A stretch of DNA of 64,000 nt from Chryseobacterium limigenitum (lineage in GTDB: Bacteria > Bacteroidota > Bacteroidia > Flavobacteriales > Weeksellaceae): assembly GCF_900114875.1 (NCBI RefSeq), contig NZ_FPKW01000008.1, forward strand, positions 113,584-177,583. Direction: 5' to 3'. Positions 35,773 through 43,486 of the stretch are shown here, piece after piece. The notes below the pieces were generated by a model that saw only the letters and a program-made list of their open reading frames with translations, was not told the origin of the DNA and did no database searches. Within the stretch, counting starts at the first letter, position 1. Each line of letters begins with the position of its first letter. A program made the translations under genes and the position numbers.

Positions 35773-35807
35773 CAAAAGTAGGCTTGAGGTGCGACAAAAC
35801 TTGACGT
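35773..35807 (-). promoter_or_regulatory. dyad promoter of the M15 endopeptidase
   Basis: Minus strand: ACGTCA-AGTTT-TGTCGC (35791-35807), ten bases, TACTTTTG (35773-35780). The start codon follows about 27 bases later. Confidence 0.75.
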
Positions 35808-35849
35808 GTTTTTTATAAATATTATTTCATTGAATTGGTTTTAAAAAGA

Positions 35850-35880
35850 AAAGGCTACTCAATCGAGTAACCTTTTTTTA
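35850..35880. terminator. hairpin terminator between the M15 promoter and a secreted-protein gene
   Basis: GG-TACTC, AATC loop, GAGTA-CC stem flanked by A-rich sequence on one side and T7 on the other; it insulates the M15 promoter from the gene ending at 35893. Confidence 0.7.
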
Positions 35881-35892
35881 TATAAATTAATG

Positions 35893-36399
35893 TTAAATAT
35901 CTTTTACAATGAGGGTCGTTTCATTTGTTGTGGAGTCGTAATACCATTTAGCTTCTGTAACTACACCGTGTATATAATCCTGAGAAGTTGTGTCGCCACA
36001 AAAATGTTGGTCTCCCATATTAAAATCAGGATCGCCGGTATCGAGTGAAGTTCCTGCAAATTTGGTTTTAAACCAGTAAAAATGCCAACGTGTAAGATTG
36101 CCCATAGTTATTAATAAGCCTGAAGGCACGGGTACATTTATTACGGGAGTAGACGTTCGAAATGCCCATGAATTGATTGGTGGATTAGCTAAGTTACTAA
36201 GATTAAATGATTTTATATCCACCAGGGTTCCTGCCGGAACTTTATAAAAAGTAAATACTTCAGGAGTACAGTTCGTAAGAGAATTGGCAAATAATCTACC
36301 TTCAATATCATAACTGGAGTAGTTATAAATATGCAAAGGACCTTGCGCAAAACTTGTAAAGCCTAAGAATACTGCGATAAGATATATTAGTTTTTTCAT
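35893..36399 (-). CDS. secreted protein of unknown function
   Basis: 168 residues with a signal peptide (AVFLGFTSFAQ). The mature part is beta-rich, with two cysteines (TNCTPEVF and QHFCGDT) and aromatic clusters (RWHFYWFKTKF). Unrecognised. No island dyad was found upstream, so membership of the tail regulon is doubtful; it may simply be a resident gene. Confidence 0.55.
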   Translation of the reverse strand: MKKLIYLIAVFLGFTSFAQGPLHIYNYSSYDIEGRLFANSLTNCTPEVFTFYKVPAGTLVDIKSFNLSNLANPPINSWAFRTSTPVINVPVPSGLLITMGNLTRWHFYWFKTKFAGTSLDTGDPDFNMGDQHFCGDTTSQDYIHGVVTEAKWYYDSTTNETTLIVKDI

Positions 36400-36470
36400 G
36401 TAAATAAATTTAATAATTATTGACGTTTTACTTTCTGAATTAATGTAAAACGCTTAATGTGGTTGATAGA

Positions 36471-36854
36471 TTAATTTTCAGATTTATTTTTTTTCTGAAT
36501 GTCATTATACTTTTCGAAGTATATTTTTTTTGCTAATGAAATTGCTTGTTCTCTGCTGTTGGAAGTTCTTGAAGCGAGTTCCTGTTCAGAAATTCCGTTT
36601 GCGGAGATTAATTTTTTTGAAGCTAAATAAAGGATCTCTTTACTTCTGTCATTAAGTTCTGTAGAATTGCCATTTTGGGCTTTCTCCTCTGGAGTAGACA
36701 GATTTTCCGGGTTCATAAGGCTTTTCATGGCTTTGTCGAAGTTTCCCATTTCATCAGACTTCATACTTTCTACATTGTTTACTGCCATACTTTCAGTTGA
36801 ACAAGAAAGCATACAAAATCCGCATAGTACCAGCGATAAAATTTGTTTTTTCAT
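36471..36854 (-). CDS. small lipoprotein
   Basis: 127 residues with a lipoprotein signal (CGFCMLSCS, lipobox Cys at about residue 18). The remainder is hydrophilic and helical (EKAQNGNSTELNDRSKEILY) with a lysine-rich end. Unrecognised. The stretch 36855-37147 upstream holds no gene I can support. Confidence 0.6.
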   Translation of the reverse strand: MKKQILSLVLCGFCMLSCSTESMAVNNVESMKSDEMGNFDKAMKSLMNPENLSTPEEKAQNGNSTELNDRSKEILYLASKKLISANGISEQELASRTSNSREQAISLAKKIYFEKYNDIQKKNKSEN

Positions 36855-37147
36855 AATTATTTTTGATTTTGTTTAACGAGTCTAAAATTAATATATTTTT
36901 CATCAAATGGTGATATTATGTGATTATTTTTTTAATAAGTTTATAATAATATTAAAATTTTGCTTTTTTACAAGGTGAAACTTTATGAAAGCAATTTGGT
37001 TTAATTGCATTTTTATACACTTAGAAGTAGTATTTCATAGCTACGTAAAATCAAAACATATTTTTGCTTATATAAATTAATTGATGACCAGTGTTTTATA
37101 TAAAATTTAACTATATTTTTAAAATTAATGTTGAAAATTTTTTAAAA

Positions 37148-37182
37148 GCGTCAAGTTTTGACGCTTTCCATATTCATCTTTG
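37148..37182 (+). promoter_or_regulatory. dyad promoter for the 37.3 kb plus-strand genes
   Basis: GCGTCA-AGTTT-TGACGC (37148-37164) is a perfect dyad, followed by ten bases and CATCTTTG (37175-37182), one mismatch to TAnnTTTG. It is the only island promoter facing the structural genes. The leader to 37325 is about 135 bases. Confidence 0.7.
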
Positions 37183-37324
37183 CTTCAAGAAAAACACGAG
37201 GTCTTATACACAGAAATAGATGAAAACAGACATTAACATAATTCTGAAAATTCCTATTAAAAAATAAACAAAGCACCTCACAAATTACCTACCAACACAA
37301 TATTAATCTGAATTTTAAAACAAA

Positions 37325-37627
37325 ATGGAAATCATTAATTATGAAAATTCTACCCTCGCTTTAGACAGCATTTATAATGTCTTGAGCTGGTACGACAGGG
37401 TATCGTTACATACCTATATGCAAGGGAAAACTTTAGTAACAGAGAAAGCTACAAAACTTTTAAAATTTGTAAAAAAAACCGAATGGTATTCTCCAAAGAT
37501 GAGGTACAATCAAAATAACAACTTAGAATATTATGATCCTAAAACCGAAAATTGGTTGCTTGCTTCACAATATATTAAAAATCATCCGAGATTAACCACT
37601 CAAATACAGGAATACCTGAATCATTAA
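37325..37627 (+). CDS. small uncharacterised protein at the head of the tail region
   Basis: 100 residues, soluble, rich in aromatic residues (YDRVSLHTYMQGK, NNNLEYYDPKTENWLLASQY). Unrecognised. First gene after the plus-strand dyad promoter. In temperate phages this position often holds small regulatory or early genes. Confidence 0.5.
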   Translation: MEIINYENSTLALDSIYNVLSWYDRVSLHTYMQGKTLVTEKATKLLKFVKKTEWYSPKMRYNQNNNLEYYDPKTENWLLASQYIKNHPRLTTQIQEYLNH

Positions 37628-37667
37628 TTCGTATAAACTAAAAACCTAGTTATCAAAAAAAATAAGT

Positions 37668-37898
37668 ATGAAAGGCACAAAACAATCTTTGGGAGCGCAG
37701 AGAAATAAATTACTTCGATATCAGCAGGTGATGGATGAATTTAACAAGCATGACTGCAGATATACTCCCATTACCGTTATCTGGAGGGAGTTTATCTATC
37801 CGAAGTTTCACATAAGCAGAGACACATTGTATCGTATTCTAAATACTCCAATAGAAGAGGAGCTTGAAAAAACAAACGCTCCTCATTCTTTTTCCTGA
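37668..37898 (+). CDS. small protein with possible helix-turn-helix
   Basis: 76 residues, basic N-terminus (MKGTKQSLGAQRNKLLRYQQ). The segment YTPITVIWREFIYPKFHISR and the next residues DTLYRILNT have a helix-turn-helix look, so it may bind DNA and act as a late activator of the tail operon. Co-directional with the preceding gene (40-base gap). The DNA-binding idea is inference. Confidence 0.45.
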   Translation: MKGTKQSLGAQRNKLLRYQQVMDEFNKHDCRYTPITVIWREFIYPKFHISRDTLYRILNTPIEEELEKTNAPHSFS

Positions 37899-37902
37899 TT
37901 AA

Positions 37903-38325
37903 TTAAACATTAGTCACTTCAAAAGTATAAATTACTTTATACACAATCATTCCATTCGTGCGTTTTAAACGTTTATAATTCTTCCTTTTAAGAACGGAAC
38001 AATTTTCAGCAGGGGAATAACCGTGTAATAAAGTATGTACTTTTTCCATAAAATCATGCTCTTTCCAGTTTTCAGCGGTCACATCCAGTCTTGGATTTGC
38101 GATGTTGAGTTTCAGTCTAAACATTCCGGTCTGCCTGTTTCTAGGTATTTTTGTCTGGTCTCTACCGAGATCATTATAAGATCCTCTTGATAGATTAAAT
38201 AGGCAGCAAGGCCAAGTCATGGCCACTTCGGGATCTGTATTTAATTGTCCCCAATCTTCTCCGATATAATTGAATTCCGTGATGGTGGAAAGGCGAGTAT
38301 GAATACTCTCTAAAATTGTCTTCAT
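37903..38325 (-). CDS. phage tail-terminator-like or minor tail protein, opposite strand
   Basis: 140 residues from MKTILESIHTRLSTITEFNY. The composition (WGQLNTDPEVAMTWPCCLFN, then a KLNIANPRLD strand and a C-terminal beta run) recalls small phage proteins that sit before the sheath gene, such as Mu Gp37-like terminators. The similarity is weak. It is unusual in being antisense to the surrounding tail genes and convergent with the gene ending at 37898. Confidence 0.4.
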   Translation of the reverse strand: MKTILESIHTRLSTITEFNYIGEDWGQLNTDPEVAMTWPCCLFNLSRGSYNDLGRDQTKIPRNRQTGMFRLKLNIANPRLDVTAENWKEHDFMEKVHTLLHGYSPAENCSVLKRKNYKRLKRTNGMIVYKVIYTFEVTNV

Positions 38326-38410
38326 AATATATATGTATTGTTTTGAATGATGCAAAGCTCTGCTAATTTGATTCGGGATAAAATATTGAATATGAGAATC
38401 GTACAGCTAC

Positions 38411-38436
38411 GTAAGACCGTCTTACAGATGTGTCTG
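38411..38436. promoter_or_regulatory. two abutting inverted repeats upstream of the sheath operon
   Basis: GTAAGAC-C-GTCTTAC (38411-38425) is a perfect dyad. CAGA-TGTG-TCTG (38425-38436) follows directly. They lie about 40 bases before a CAACTTTG box and differ from the WYL-type dyad, so they may bind another (late) regulator. Confidence 0.4.
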
Positions 38437-38475
38437 CAAATCTGACAACTCTTTCCATATGAAGTTTTAACGTCG

Positions 38476-38483
38476 CAACTTTG
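38476..38483 (+). promoter_or_regulatory. possible -7 box for the sheath operon
   Basis: CAACTTTG, one mismatch to TAnnTTTG, similar to the CATCTTTG box of the 37.1 kb promoter. About 130 bases before the sheath gene. Confidence 0.35.
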
Positions 38484-38527
38484 CCTCAGAAAACAAGAGA
38501 TAATTATCAAAATTTAAATTTTTAAAA

Positions 38528-38611
38528 ATGCTCAAATTTCAAAACGCAACTCAAAATAAGTTGCACAATTCTGTAAAAAATAATTTTAAAAAACTCGTAA
38601 AAACAAAGTAA
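38528..38611 (+). CDS. 27-residue basic reading frame abutting the sheath gene
   Basis: Begins MLKFQNATQNKLHNSVK and ends in KKLVKTK; its stop TAA is immediately followed by the sheath ATG, so ribosomes ending it could start the sheath. Could be a leader peptide or chance. Confidence 0.3.
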   Translation: MLKFQNATQNKLHNSVKNNFKKLVKTK

Positions 38612-39790
38612 ATGAACGGAGTAAAATTTGTAAGAGAAAATGGAGGTCTAAACAGATTATTATCTGGTGAAGATCACATTTCAGGATTAGTAGTTATCGG
38701 CGAAGGGGCTCTAGAAAGCCAATTAATACTATCAGTTGAAGAACTGGCCGAAAAAGGAATTACGGTTGAAGAAATGCCGGTTACCTTTTATCAGATCAAT
38801 GAATTTTTCAGGATCAACCCAGGAGCAAAATTATATGTAAAAGGAGTAGCGACTTCCGATGGAACGTACTCAGAAGTAAAACAGTTACAAAATTTTGCCG
38901 AAGGTAAACTGAGAAGAGTTGCTGTATGTGACTTTAAAAGAGCAGCTTCAACACTTTCTGCAGCGGTAGGTACTCTTAATCAGGTTGCAAAAGATCTACG
39001 AACGCTGAATATTCCTTTAAGTACTTTCTTGTCTGTGAAAGTTACGGCTCAGGATATGTCAGCATTACCATCTTTACATACACTGAATGCTGAAAATGTA
39101 AGTGTAGTATTAGGTCAGGATATGGGAGGATTAGGACGTTTCTTATCAGGGGCAAACCCTTCTTTAAGTGCAATCGGAGCCGTATTGGGAGCTAGCTCAA
39201 AAGCAAAAGTACATGAATCTATTGCTTGGGTAGAAAAGCAAAATTTGGTTTCTGCAGCGTACTCAAAATTATTGGCTAATAATAATGAATTGGCAAGAGA
39301 GATGGACGTTTTAGGATTCTGTGACGGATCTTTATTAAGCTCTTATACGCCTCAGCAGATTCAGGCAATGAATGATAAAGGGTACATTTTCGGAATCAAA
39401 TATGCAGGTCAGGCGGGATCTTATTTCAATGACAGCTTTACGGCAACTACAAAAGATGATGATTTTGCCTATATCGAAAACAACACAACTGTTGATAAGG
39501 CTATCAGAGAAATCAATAGAGTTTTAACACCAAAAATTTCTTCACCTGTATACATCGATCCGGATACCGGGTTTTTGGAAAACTCATCTGTATCTGCACT
39601 AGAAGCATTGTGCGATGATGTTCTTGACCAAATGGTGAGAGACGGAGAAATCAGCGGGTATAAAGTGTACATCAACCCTGCACAACAGATCTTAAGAGAT
39701 TCAAAACTTGAGGTGGTATTAAAAATTGTTCCCGTAGGAACGCTAAGAGAAATTACTGTAAAAATAGGTTTAACATTAACAACTAACTAA
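38612..39790 (+). CDS. contractile tail sheath protein (DUF2586-like)
   Basis: 392 residues. I recognise the DUF2586 family, seen in Bacteroidota phages and tail-like elements as the sheath. Visible: an N-terminal strand with GVKFVRENGGLNRLLSG, a middle domain and a C-terminal sheath-type domain ending REITVKIGLTLTTN, the beta strand that would donate to a neighbouring subunit. It directly precedes the tube gene, the universal sheath-tube order. The particle is therefore contractile. Confidence 0.8.
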   Translation: MNGVKFVRENGGLNRLLSGEDHISGLVVIGEGALESQLILSVEELAEKGITVEEMPVTFYQINEFFRINPGAKLYVKGVATSDGTYSEVKQLQNFAEGKLRRVAVCDFKRAASTLSAAVGTLNQVAKDLRTLNIPLSTFLSVKVTAQDMSALPSLHTLNAENVSVVLGQDMGGLGRFLSGANPSLSAIGAVLGASSKAKVHESIAWVEKQNLVSAAYSKLLANNNELAREMDVLGFCDGSLLSSYTPQQIQAMNDKGYIFGIKYAGQAGSYFNDSFTATTKDDDFAYIENNTTVDKAIREINRVLTPKISSPVYIDPDTGFLENSSVSALEALCDDVLDQMVRDGEISGYKVYINPAQQILRDSKLEVVLKIVPVGTLREITVKIGLTLTTN

Positions 39791-39792
39791 AA

Positions 39793-40227
39793 ATGGCATT
39801 AGAATTAGAACCATTAATCAACGGAAGAGAATATGGCTGGAGTGATATCGTGGTAAATATCGGCGGAGTGCCGGTAACGGGTATCAGAGCTGTAAAATAT
39901 GAAGAGGAACAAGAAAAAGAAAACATTTATGGTGCAGGCAGAAACCCCGTAAGCAGAGGCTACGGAAGGGTAAAAGCTACAGCATCTATCACATTACTTT
40001 CGGGGACACTTTTTGCCCTGAAATCTAAAGCTCCCAAAGGACAGCTTCACAGAATTGCACCATTTAGTGTTGTGGTAAGCTATCAGCCGGAATCAGGACC
40101 TGTTGTAACTCACTTATTAAAAAATGCAGAGTTCAAAAAAACAGCTTTTGACTGGAAAGAAGGAGACATGAGCAAAGAAGTAGAATTAGAACTTTTAATC
40201 TCTCACATCGTAGATAAATCTTTATAA
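39793..40227 (+). CDS. tail tube protein
   Basis: 144 residues, beta-rich, small, directly after the sheath gene with a two-base gap. It resembles the Mu gpM/P2 FII/Hcp-like tube family in size and strand pattern (GVPVTGIRAVKYEEEQEKEN, YGRVKATASITLL, PFSVVVSYQPE). Assignment combines sequence and position. Confidence 0.75.
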   Translation: MALELEPLINGREYGWSDIVVNIGGVPVTGIRAVKYEEEQEKENIYGAGRNPVSRGYGRVKATASITLLSGTLFALKSKAPKGQLHRIAPFSVVVSYQPESGPVVTHLLKNAEFKKTAFDWKEGDMSKEVELELLISHIVDKSL

Positions 40228-40230
40228 AAA

Positions 40231-40554
40231 ATGAGTACAGAAAAATTAATTTGCGGGCTTACAGAAGCTCAAATTACCGAATTAAAAGCCCAACACGGGC
40301 TTTTAATTGAGGGAACAGTGAAACAAGGCGATAACGAATACAAGGCTATTTTCAAAGAGCCGGATTTCAAAACACTGGAAGCAACCGGTGCTATCGCAAA
40401 AAATAACGAAATCAAAGGAACAAAAGCTCTTTTCGACAATTGTATTGTTGCTGCAGATGACGCGATCAAACAAAGAGACTTTCTTCAGTTGAAAGCGGTG
40501 GAGTGTGTAGCCAATCATATGAATTCTTTTAGTGTTTCAGTAAAAAACTTATAA
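40231..40554 (+). CDS. tail assembly chaperone, short form (gpG-like)
   Basis: 107 residues, helical, between the tube and tape-measure genes, the canonical place of tail assembly chaperones. It reads on in the -1 frame via an A AAA AAC heptamer at its 3' end to give a 172-residue long form. In lambda and Mu-like phages the short and long forms bind the tape measure and guide tube polymerisation. The protein starts EKLICGLTEAQITELKAQHG after MST. Confidence 0.75.
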   Translation: MSTEKLICGLTEAQITELKAQHGLLIEGTVKQGDNEYKAIFKEPDFKTLEATGAIAKNNEIKGTKALFDNCIVAADDAIKQRDFLQLKAVECVANHMNSFSVSVKNL

Positions 40555-40748
40555 GCTCGCTAAATGGCGAGCAAAGTGAATACGAACGCTGGAAAGGGGA
40601 TGCTCTTATACGATCCAATTTTCATATGGATCCCGAGGAGCTGAAACTTTCTCAATGGGCAAAACTTTATGCACAAGCTATGTGGCTGGAAAAATGGAAA
40701 TTAGAAAATCAGGCTGAGATTTTAAGCAGCCTGTTTGGTAAAGAATAA
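40231..40748 (+). CDS. tail assembly chaperone, -1 frameshift long form (gpGT-like)
   Basis: Predicted product of -1 slippage at 40542-40548: 106 residues of the short form followed by 66 new residues (LISSLNGEQSEYERWKGDAL ... AQAMWLEKWKLENQAEIL ... SSLFGKE), ending at 40746-40748. The -1 frame has no stop through the whole gap up to the tape measure gene, which would otherwise be a 216-base non-coding gap in a densely packed operon. This matches the T domain of lambda GT in position and length class. Confidence 0.75.
40542..40572 (+). promoter_or_regulatory. programmed -1 ribosomal frameshift signal
   Basis: Slippery heptamer A-AAA-AAC in the zero frame (40542-40548), spacer TTATAA (six bases, holding the zero-frame stop), then GCTCGC (40555-40560), loop TAAATG, GCGAGC (40567-40572): a six-pair GC-rich stem in an AT-rich context. 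Heptamer, spacer length and stem match the standard model. Confidence 0.8.
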
Positions 40749-40770
40749 TAAAAGAATTTATGATAAAAAA

Positions 40771-42837
40771 ATGGATACAATATTTAATTTAGAGTTATTA
40801 CGGAGCGTATATGTTTTTAAGGATTTAAACAGTTCTATTAAAGATGTAAACACTTCTCTTGAAAAAACTACAAGCAGCATTCGGTCTTTATCTGATTCTT
40901 TTTCTTCTTTTACCAAATCTTCTGTTGAAAAAGTAAAGGAGTTGTCATCAGAGTTTAAAGAACTTACGAAAAGTATAAGTACCCCTCAGTTTGCTACGAT
41001 ATCTTTTGATACTTCAGGAGCGATGAATGAGTTTTCAAAAATAAGTTCAATGGCTCAGAACTTTTCTGAACTATCATATAAAGAAACTGTTAGTCAGTCT
41101 ACAAGGATTCTAAAACCTAATTCTGGAGAAGAAGAGGAAAGTCAAGAAAAATCTTTTTTTGAGAAAACGATAGATGTCATTAATAAAGTAGGCGAAGTAG
41201 CCGAATCATTAGGGAATATTTTTGATTTTATTGAAAAAATAAGAGGAAAGGGCAATGATTCCGAATCGGGTTCCGGAGCTACTCAGCTTCTTCCTGCACT
41301 TGGAGAAAGTATTTCTGGTTTAATACAGAAAGCTTTGCCACGGATAAGAACCGCATTTACTGCAATTAGAGTCGGATTATCTAGTGTCATGGCTTCAGTT
41401 ACAGAAATCGGAATGGCATTATTAGCTATTCCGGGGATTGGAGAAATTCTTCTGGTTGTCGCAGCTGTTGTTGCTTTGGTAATTGCAATCAAACAGCTTT
41501 GGGAACATTCAAAACGTTTCAGAGAAATGATTGGATATATAGAGGGAGCAGGAAGGGCAGTATTCCATAATATTGGGATTTACGCTACAAGACTTTGGCA
41601 ATTAGCAATAAAGCCTCTTATAGACAACGTAGTTTCAGGCTTCATTGAACTTTTTTCATTTATTGGAGCGGCGGCTAAAGCAACATGGTCAGGTATCGTT
41701 ACCGCTTTTAATGTTACTGTTTTAGCGCTTAAAGCTGCTTGGGCGGGAATTATTTTAGCGTTTAAAATTGCAGTTTCAACAATCACAACTACAGTGAAGG
41801 CAGCCTGGTCTGGAATTGTTCTGGCGTTTAATATTGTTGTTTTATCATTGAAAACAACATGGAACGGATTTGTTACAGGCTTCAAAATAGCTATTTCGAC
41901 AGTCGTAAATACTGCAAAAGCAGCTTGGTCGGGGATTGTTATGGCTTTTAATGTTGTTGTTTTAACATTCAAAGCTGGATGGAATAAAATTATTTCAGGT
42001 TTTACATCGGTATTTTCTTTTATCGGAGGTCTGGCCGAAGCCGTCTGGTCCGGCATAGTCTCAGTCTTTAGCAGTGTCTGGAAATTTATTGTATCTCTTT
42101 TTAAGAGTGTCATTATGGTATTCAAAACAATATGGAGTGCAATTATTTCGGTATTTAAAGGAATCTGGAATGTTATTGTCGGCGTCTGGTCCGGCATGAC
42201 AGAGATTTTCTCAAAATTCAAAGCATGGATCTATGATGCTATCTTGAATCCTATTATCGAGACATTTAGCGGTGTCTGGACTTGGATCACCGGTCTTATA
42301 GAACGGATCATCAGTCGTCTGAACAGTTTATTTGAGCCTGTAAAAAAACTGTTGAAAGAAATATTTTCATCAGAAGGGACTATCAATATAAATGAAGAAG
42401 GCAAAAAAATATCTAAAGAAAAAGGGGAAGAGTTTGATATTGAGAAGCTACAGCAGAAAAAAGAAAAGGAACAGGAAGAACGTACGAAAAATAGCAAAGC
42501 AGGCAACGGCAAACCAAAAAAAGAAGATGTATTTGGAGGAGATATGTTTAATACTAAGCTGGAAAGGCAATTAAATATGAAAAACTTTGGAGCTTCTGCT
42601 TTGAGTAACGTTCAGTCTAGAAATTCTGCCTTTGGAGGAAAAGGAAGCATGAGCGGAGGCTCCGGAATGGGCGGACAAAAATCTGTTGGAAACCTTAACA
42701 TCACAAAACTAATTGAGAACATGAATATCTACAATCAAAACGGTACGATGAGTAAAGATGCTATCATTCAAATGGTAAGAGAAGCTTTATTAACGGCGGT
42801 TGCAGATTTTACATTGGCTCAAAAAGATACTTATTAA
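40771..42837 (+). CDS. tail tape measure protein
   Basis: 688 residues from MDTIFNLELLRS; a TTG further upstream is inside the chaperone long form and is not preferred. Structure: an N-terminal helical region, a strongly hydrophobic centre, and a run of about 30-residue repeats at residues about 310-490 with AAWSGIV, AFNVVVL and FKIAIST blocks, each marked by a Trp, typical of tape measure proteins that thread the membrane. The C-terminus is glycine-rich then helical. Length implies a tail of moderate length (about 1.5 angstrom per residue rule). Confidence 0.88.
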   Translation: MDTIFNLELLRSVYVFKDLNSSIKDVNTSLEKTTSSIRSLSDSFSSFTKSSVEKVKELSSEFKELTKSISTPQFATISFDTSGAMNEFSKISSMAQNFSELSYKETVSQSTRILKPNSGEEEESQEKSFFEKTIDVINKVGEVAESLGNIFDFIEKIRGKGNDSESGSGATQLLPALGESISGLIQKALPRIRTAFTAIRVGLSSVMASVTEIGMALLAIPGIGEILLVVAAVVALVIAIKQLWEHSKRFREMIGYIEGAGRAVFHNIGIYATRLWQLAIKPLIDNVVSGFIELFSFIGAAAKATWSGIVTAFNVTVLALKAAWAGIILAFKIAVSTITTTVKAAWSGIVLAFNIVVLSLKTTWNGFVTGFKIAISTVVNTAKAAWSGIVMAFNVVVLTFKAGWNKIISGFTSVFSFIGGLAEAVWSGIVSVFSSVWKFIVSLFKSVIMVFKTIWSAIISVFKGIWNVIVGVWSGMTEIFSKFKAWIYDAILNPIIETFSGVWTWITGLIERIISRLNSLFEPVKKLLKEIFSSEGTININEEGKKISKEKGEEFDIEKLQQKKEKEQEERTKNSKAGNGKPKKEDVFGGDMFNTKLERQLNMKNFGASALSNVQSRNSAFGGKGSMSGGSGMGGQKSVGNLNITKLIENMNIYNQNGTMSKDAIIQMVREALLTAVADFTLAQKDTY

Positions 42838-42838
42838 T

Positions 42839-43486
42839 ATGGAAAAGTCAATATCATTTCAGTTTCCACCATTGGAACAAACGGTTAAAAGCGCAGGCGT
42901 AAATCTGGCATATAAATTTGGGATGCAGACCTCAAAACCTCTTATCCCAAAAGATAAAATGGAGCCTTATTTCAGTGAAATTCCTGATAATATGGGAGTT
43001 CCTACATTATCCAATCTTATTATTACAAATAAAGCAAAAGATACATTTGAGTTTGTAGACTGCATCATTACAATAAATCAGGAAAAAAATATTGTAACGA
43101 CTCCTTTACAAGGTAGAGACGGAACTATTAAAGAATATATAAGTAAAGGTGATTTTAATATAAGCATCATGCTGGGTATTGTAAATTATGAAGATATATA
43201 CATTCCTAATATTATTTCCGGGTTAGGTACAGAGGTAACATACGCATCAGCTGAATATCCGCTGGATAGAATAAAAGAATTTCAGAAGATTCTGGAATCA
43301 GAGGAAACACTCACTGTTCACTCAGAGTTTTTATCAATTTTTAAAATATACTCTGCTGTTATTAAGTCTTATTCTTTAGAACAGGAAACTTTTGGTAACA
43401 GGCAGAGTATCAAGATAGAAATGTTGTCTGATTATCCTTACGAAATACAATTAAAAGAGCAGAAGGATGTTGAAGTTAAGCAGTAA
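42839..43486 (+). CDS. tail hub-associated protein (DUF6046-like, Mu gpN position)
   Basis: 215 residues, starting one base after the tape measure stop. I recall similar Bacteroidota phage proteins as DUF6046. It contains GRDGTIKEYISKGDFNISI and SEEtlTVHSEFL-like strands and ends with beta structure. Its place between tape measure and hub corresponds to Mu gp43 (N) or LysM-containing hub connectors. It overlaps the next gene by 20 bases. Confidence 0.65.
   Translation: MEKSISFQFPPLEQTVKSAGVNLAYKFGMQTSKPLIPKDKMEPYFSEIPDNMGVPTLSNLIITNKAKDTFEFVDCIITINQEKNIVTTPLQGRDGTIKEYISKGDFNISIMLGIVNYEDIYIPNIISGLGTEVTYASAEYPLDRIKEFQKILESEETLTVHSEFLSIFKIYSAVIKSYSLEQETFGNRQSIKIEMLSDYPYEIQLKEQKDVEVKQ

Noticed and set aside
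38462..38483. AAGTTTTAACGTCGCAACTTTG as an eighth island dyad
   Set aside because: It shares words with the operator but lacks the RCGWCA-N5-TGWCGY symmetry and the ten-base spacing.
41580..42221. 213-codon open frame on the minus strand inside the tape measure gene
   Set aside because: It is antisense to repeats of biased composition, lacks initiation signals, and the plus-strand frame is clearly the gene.
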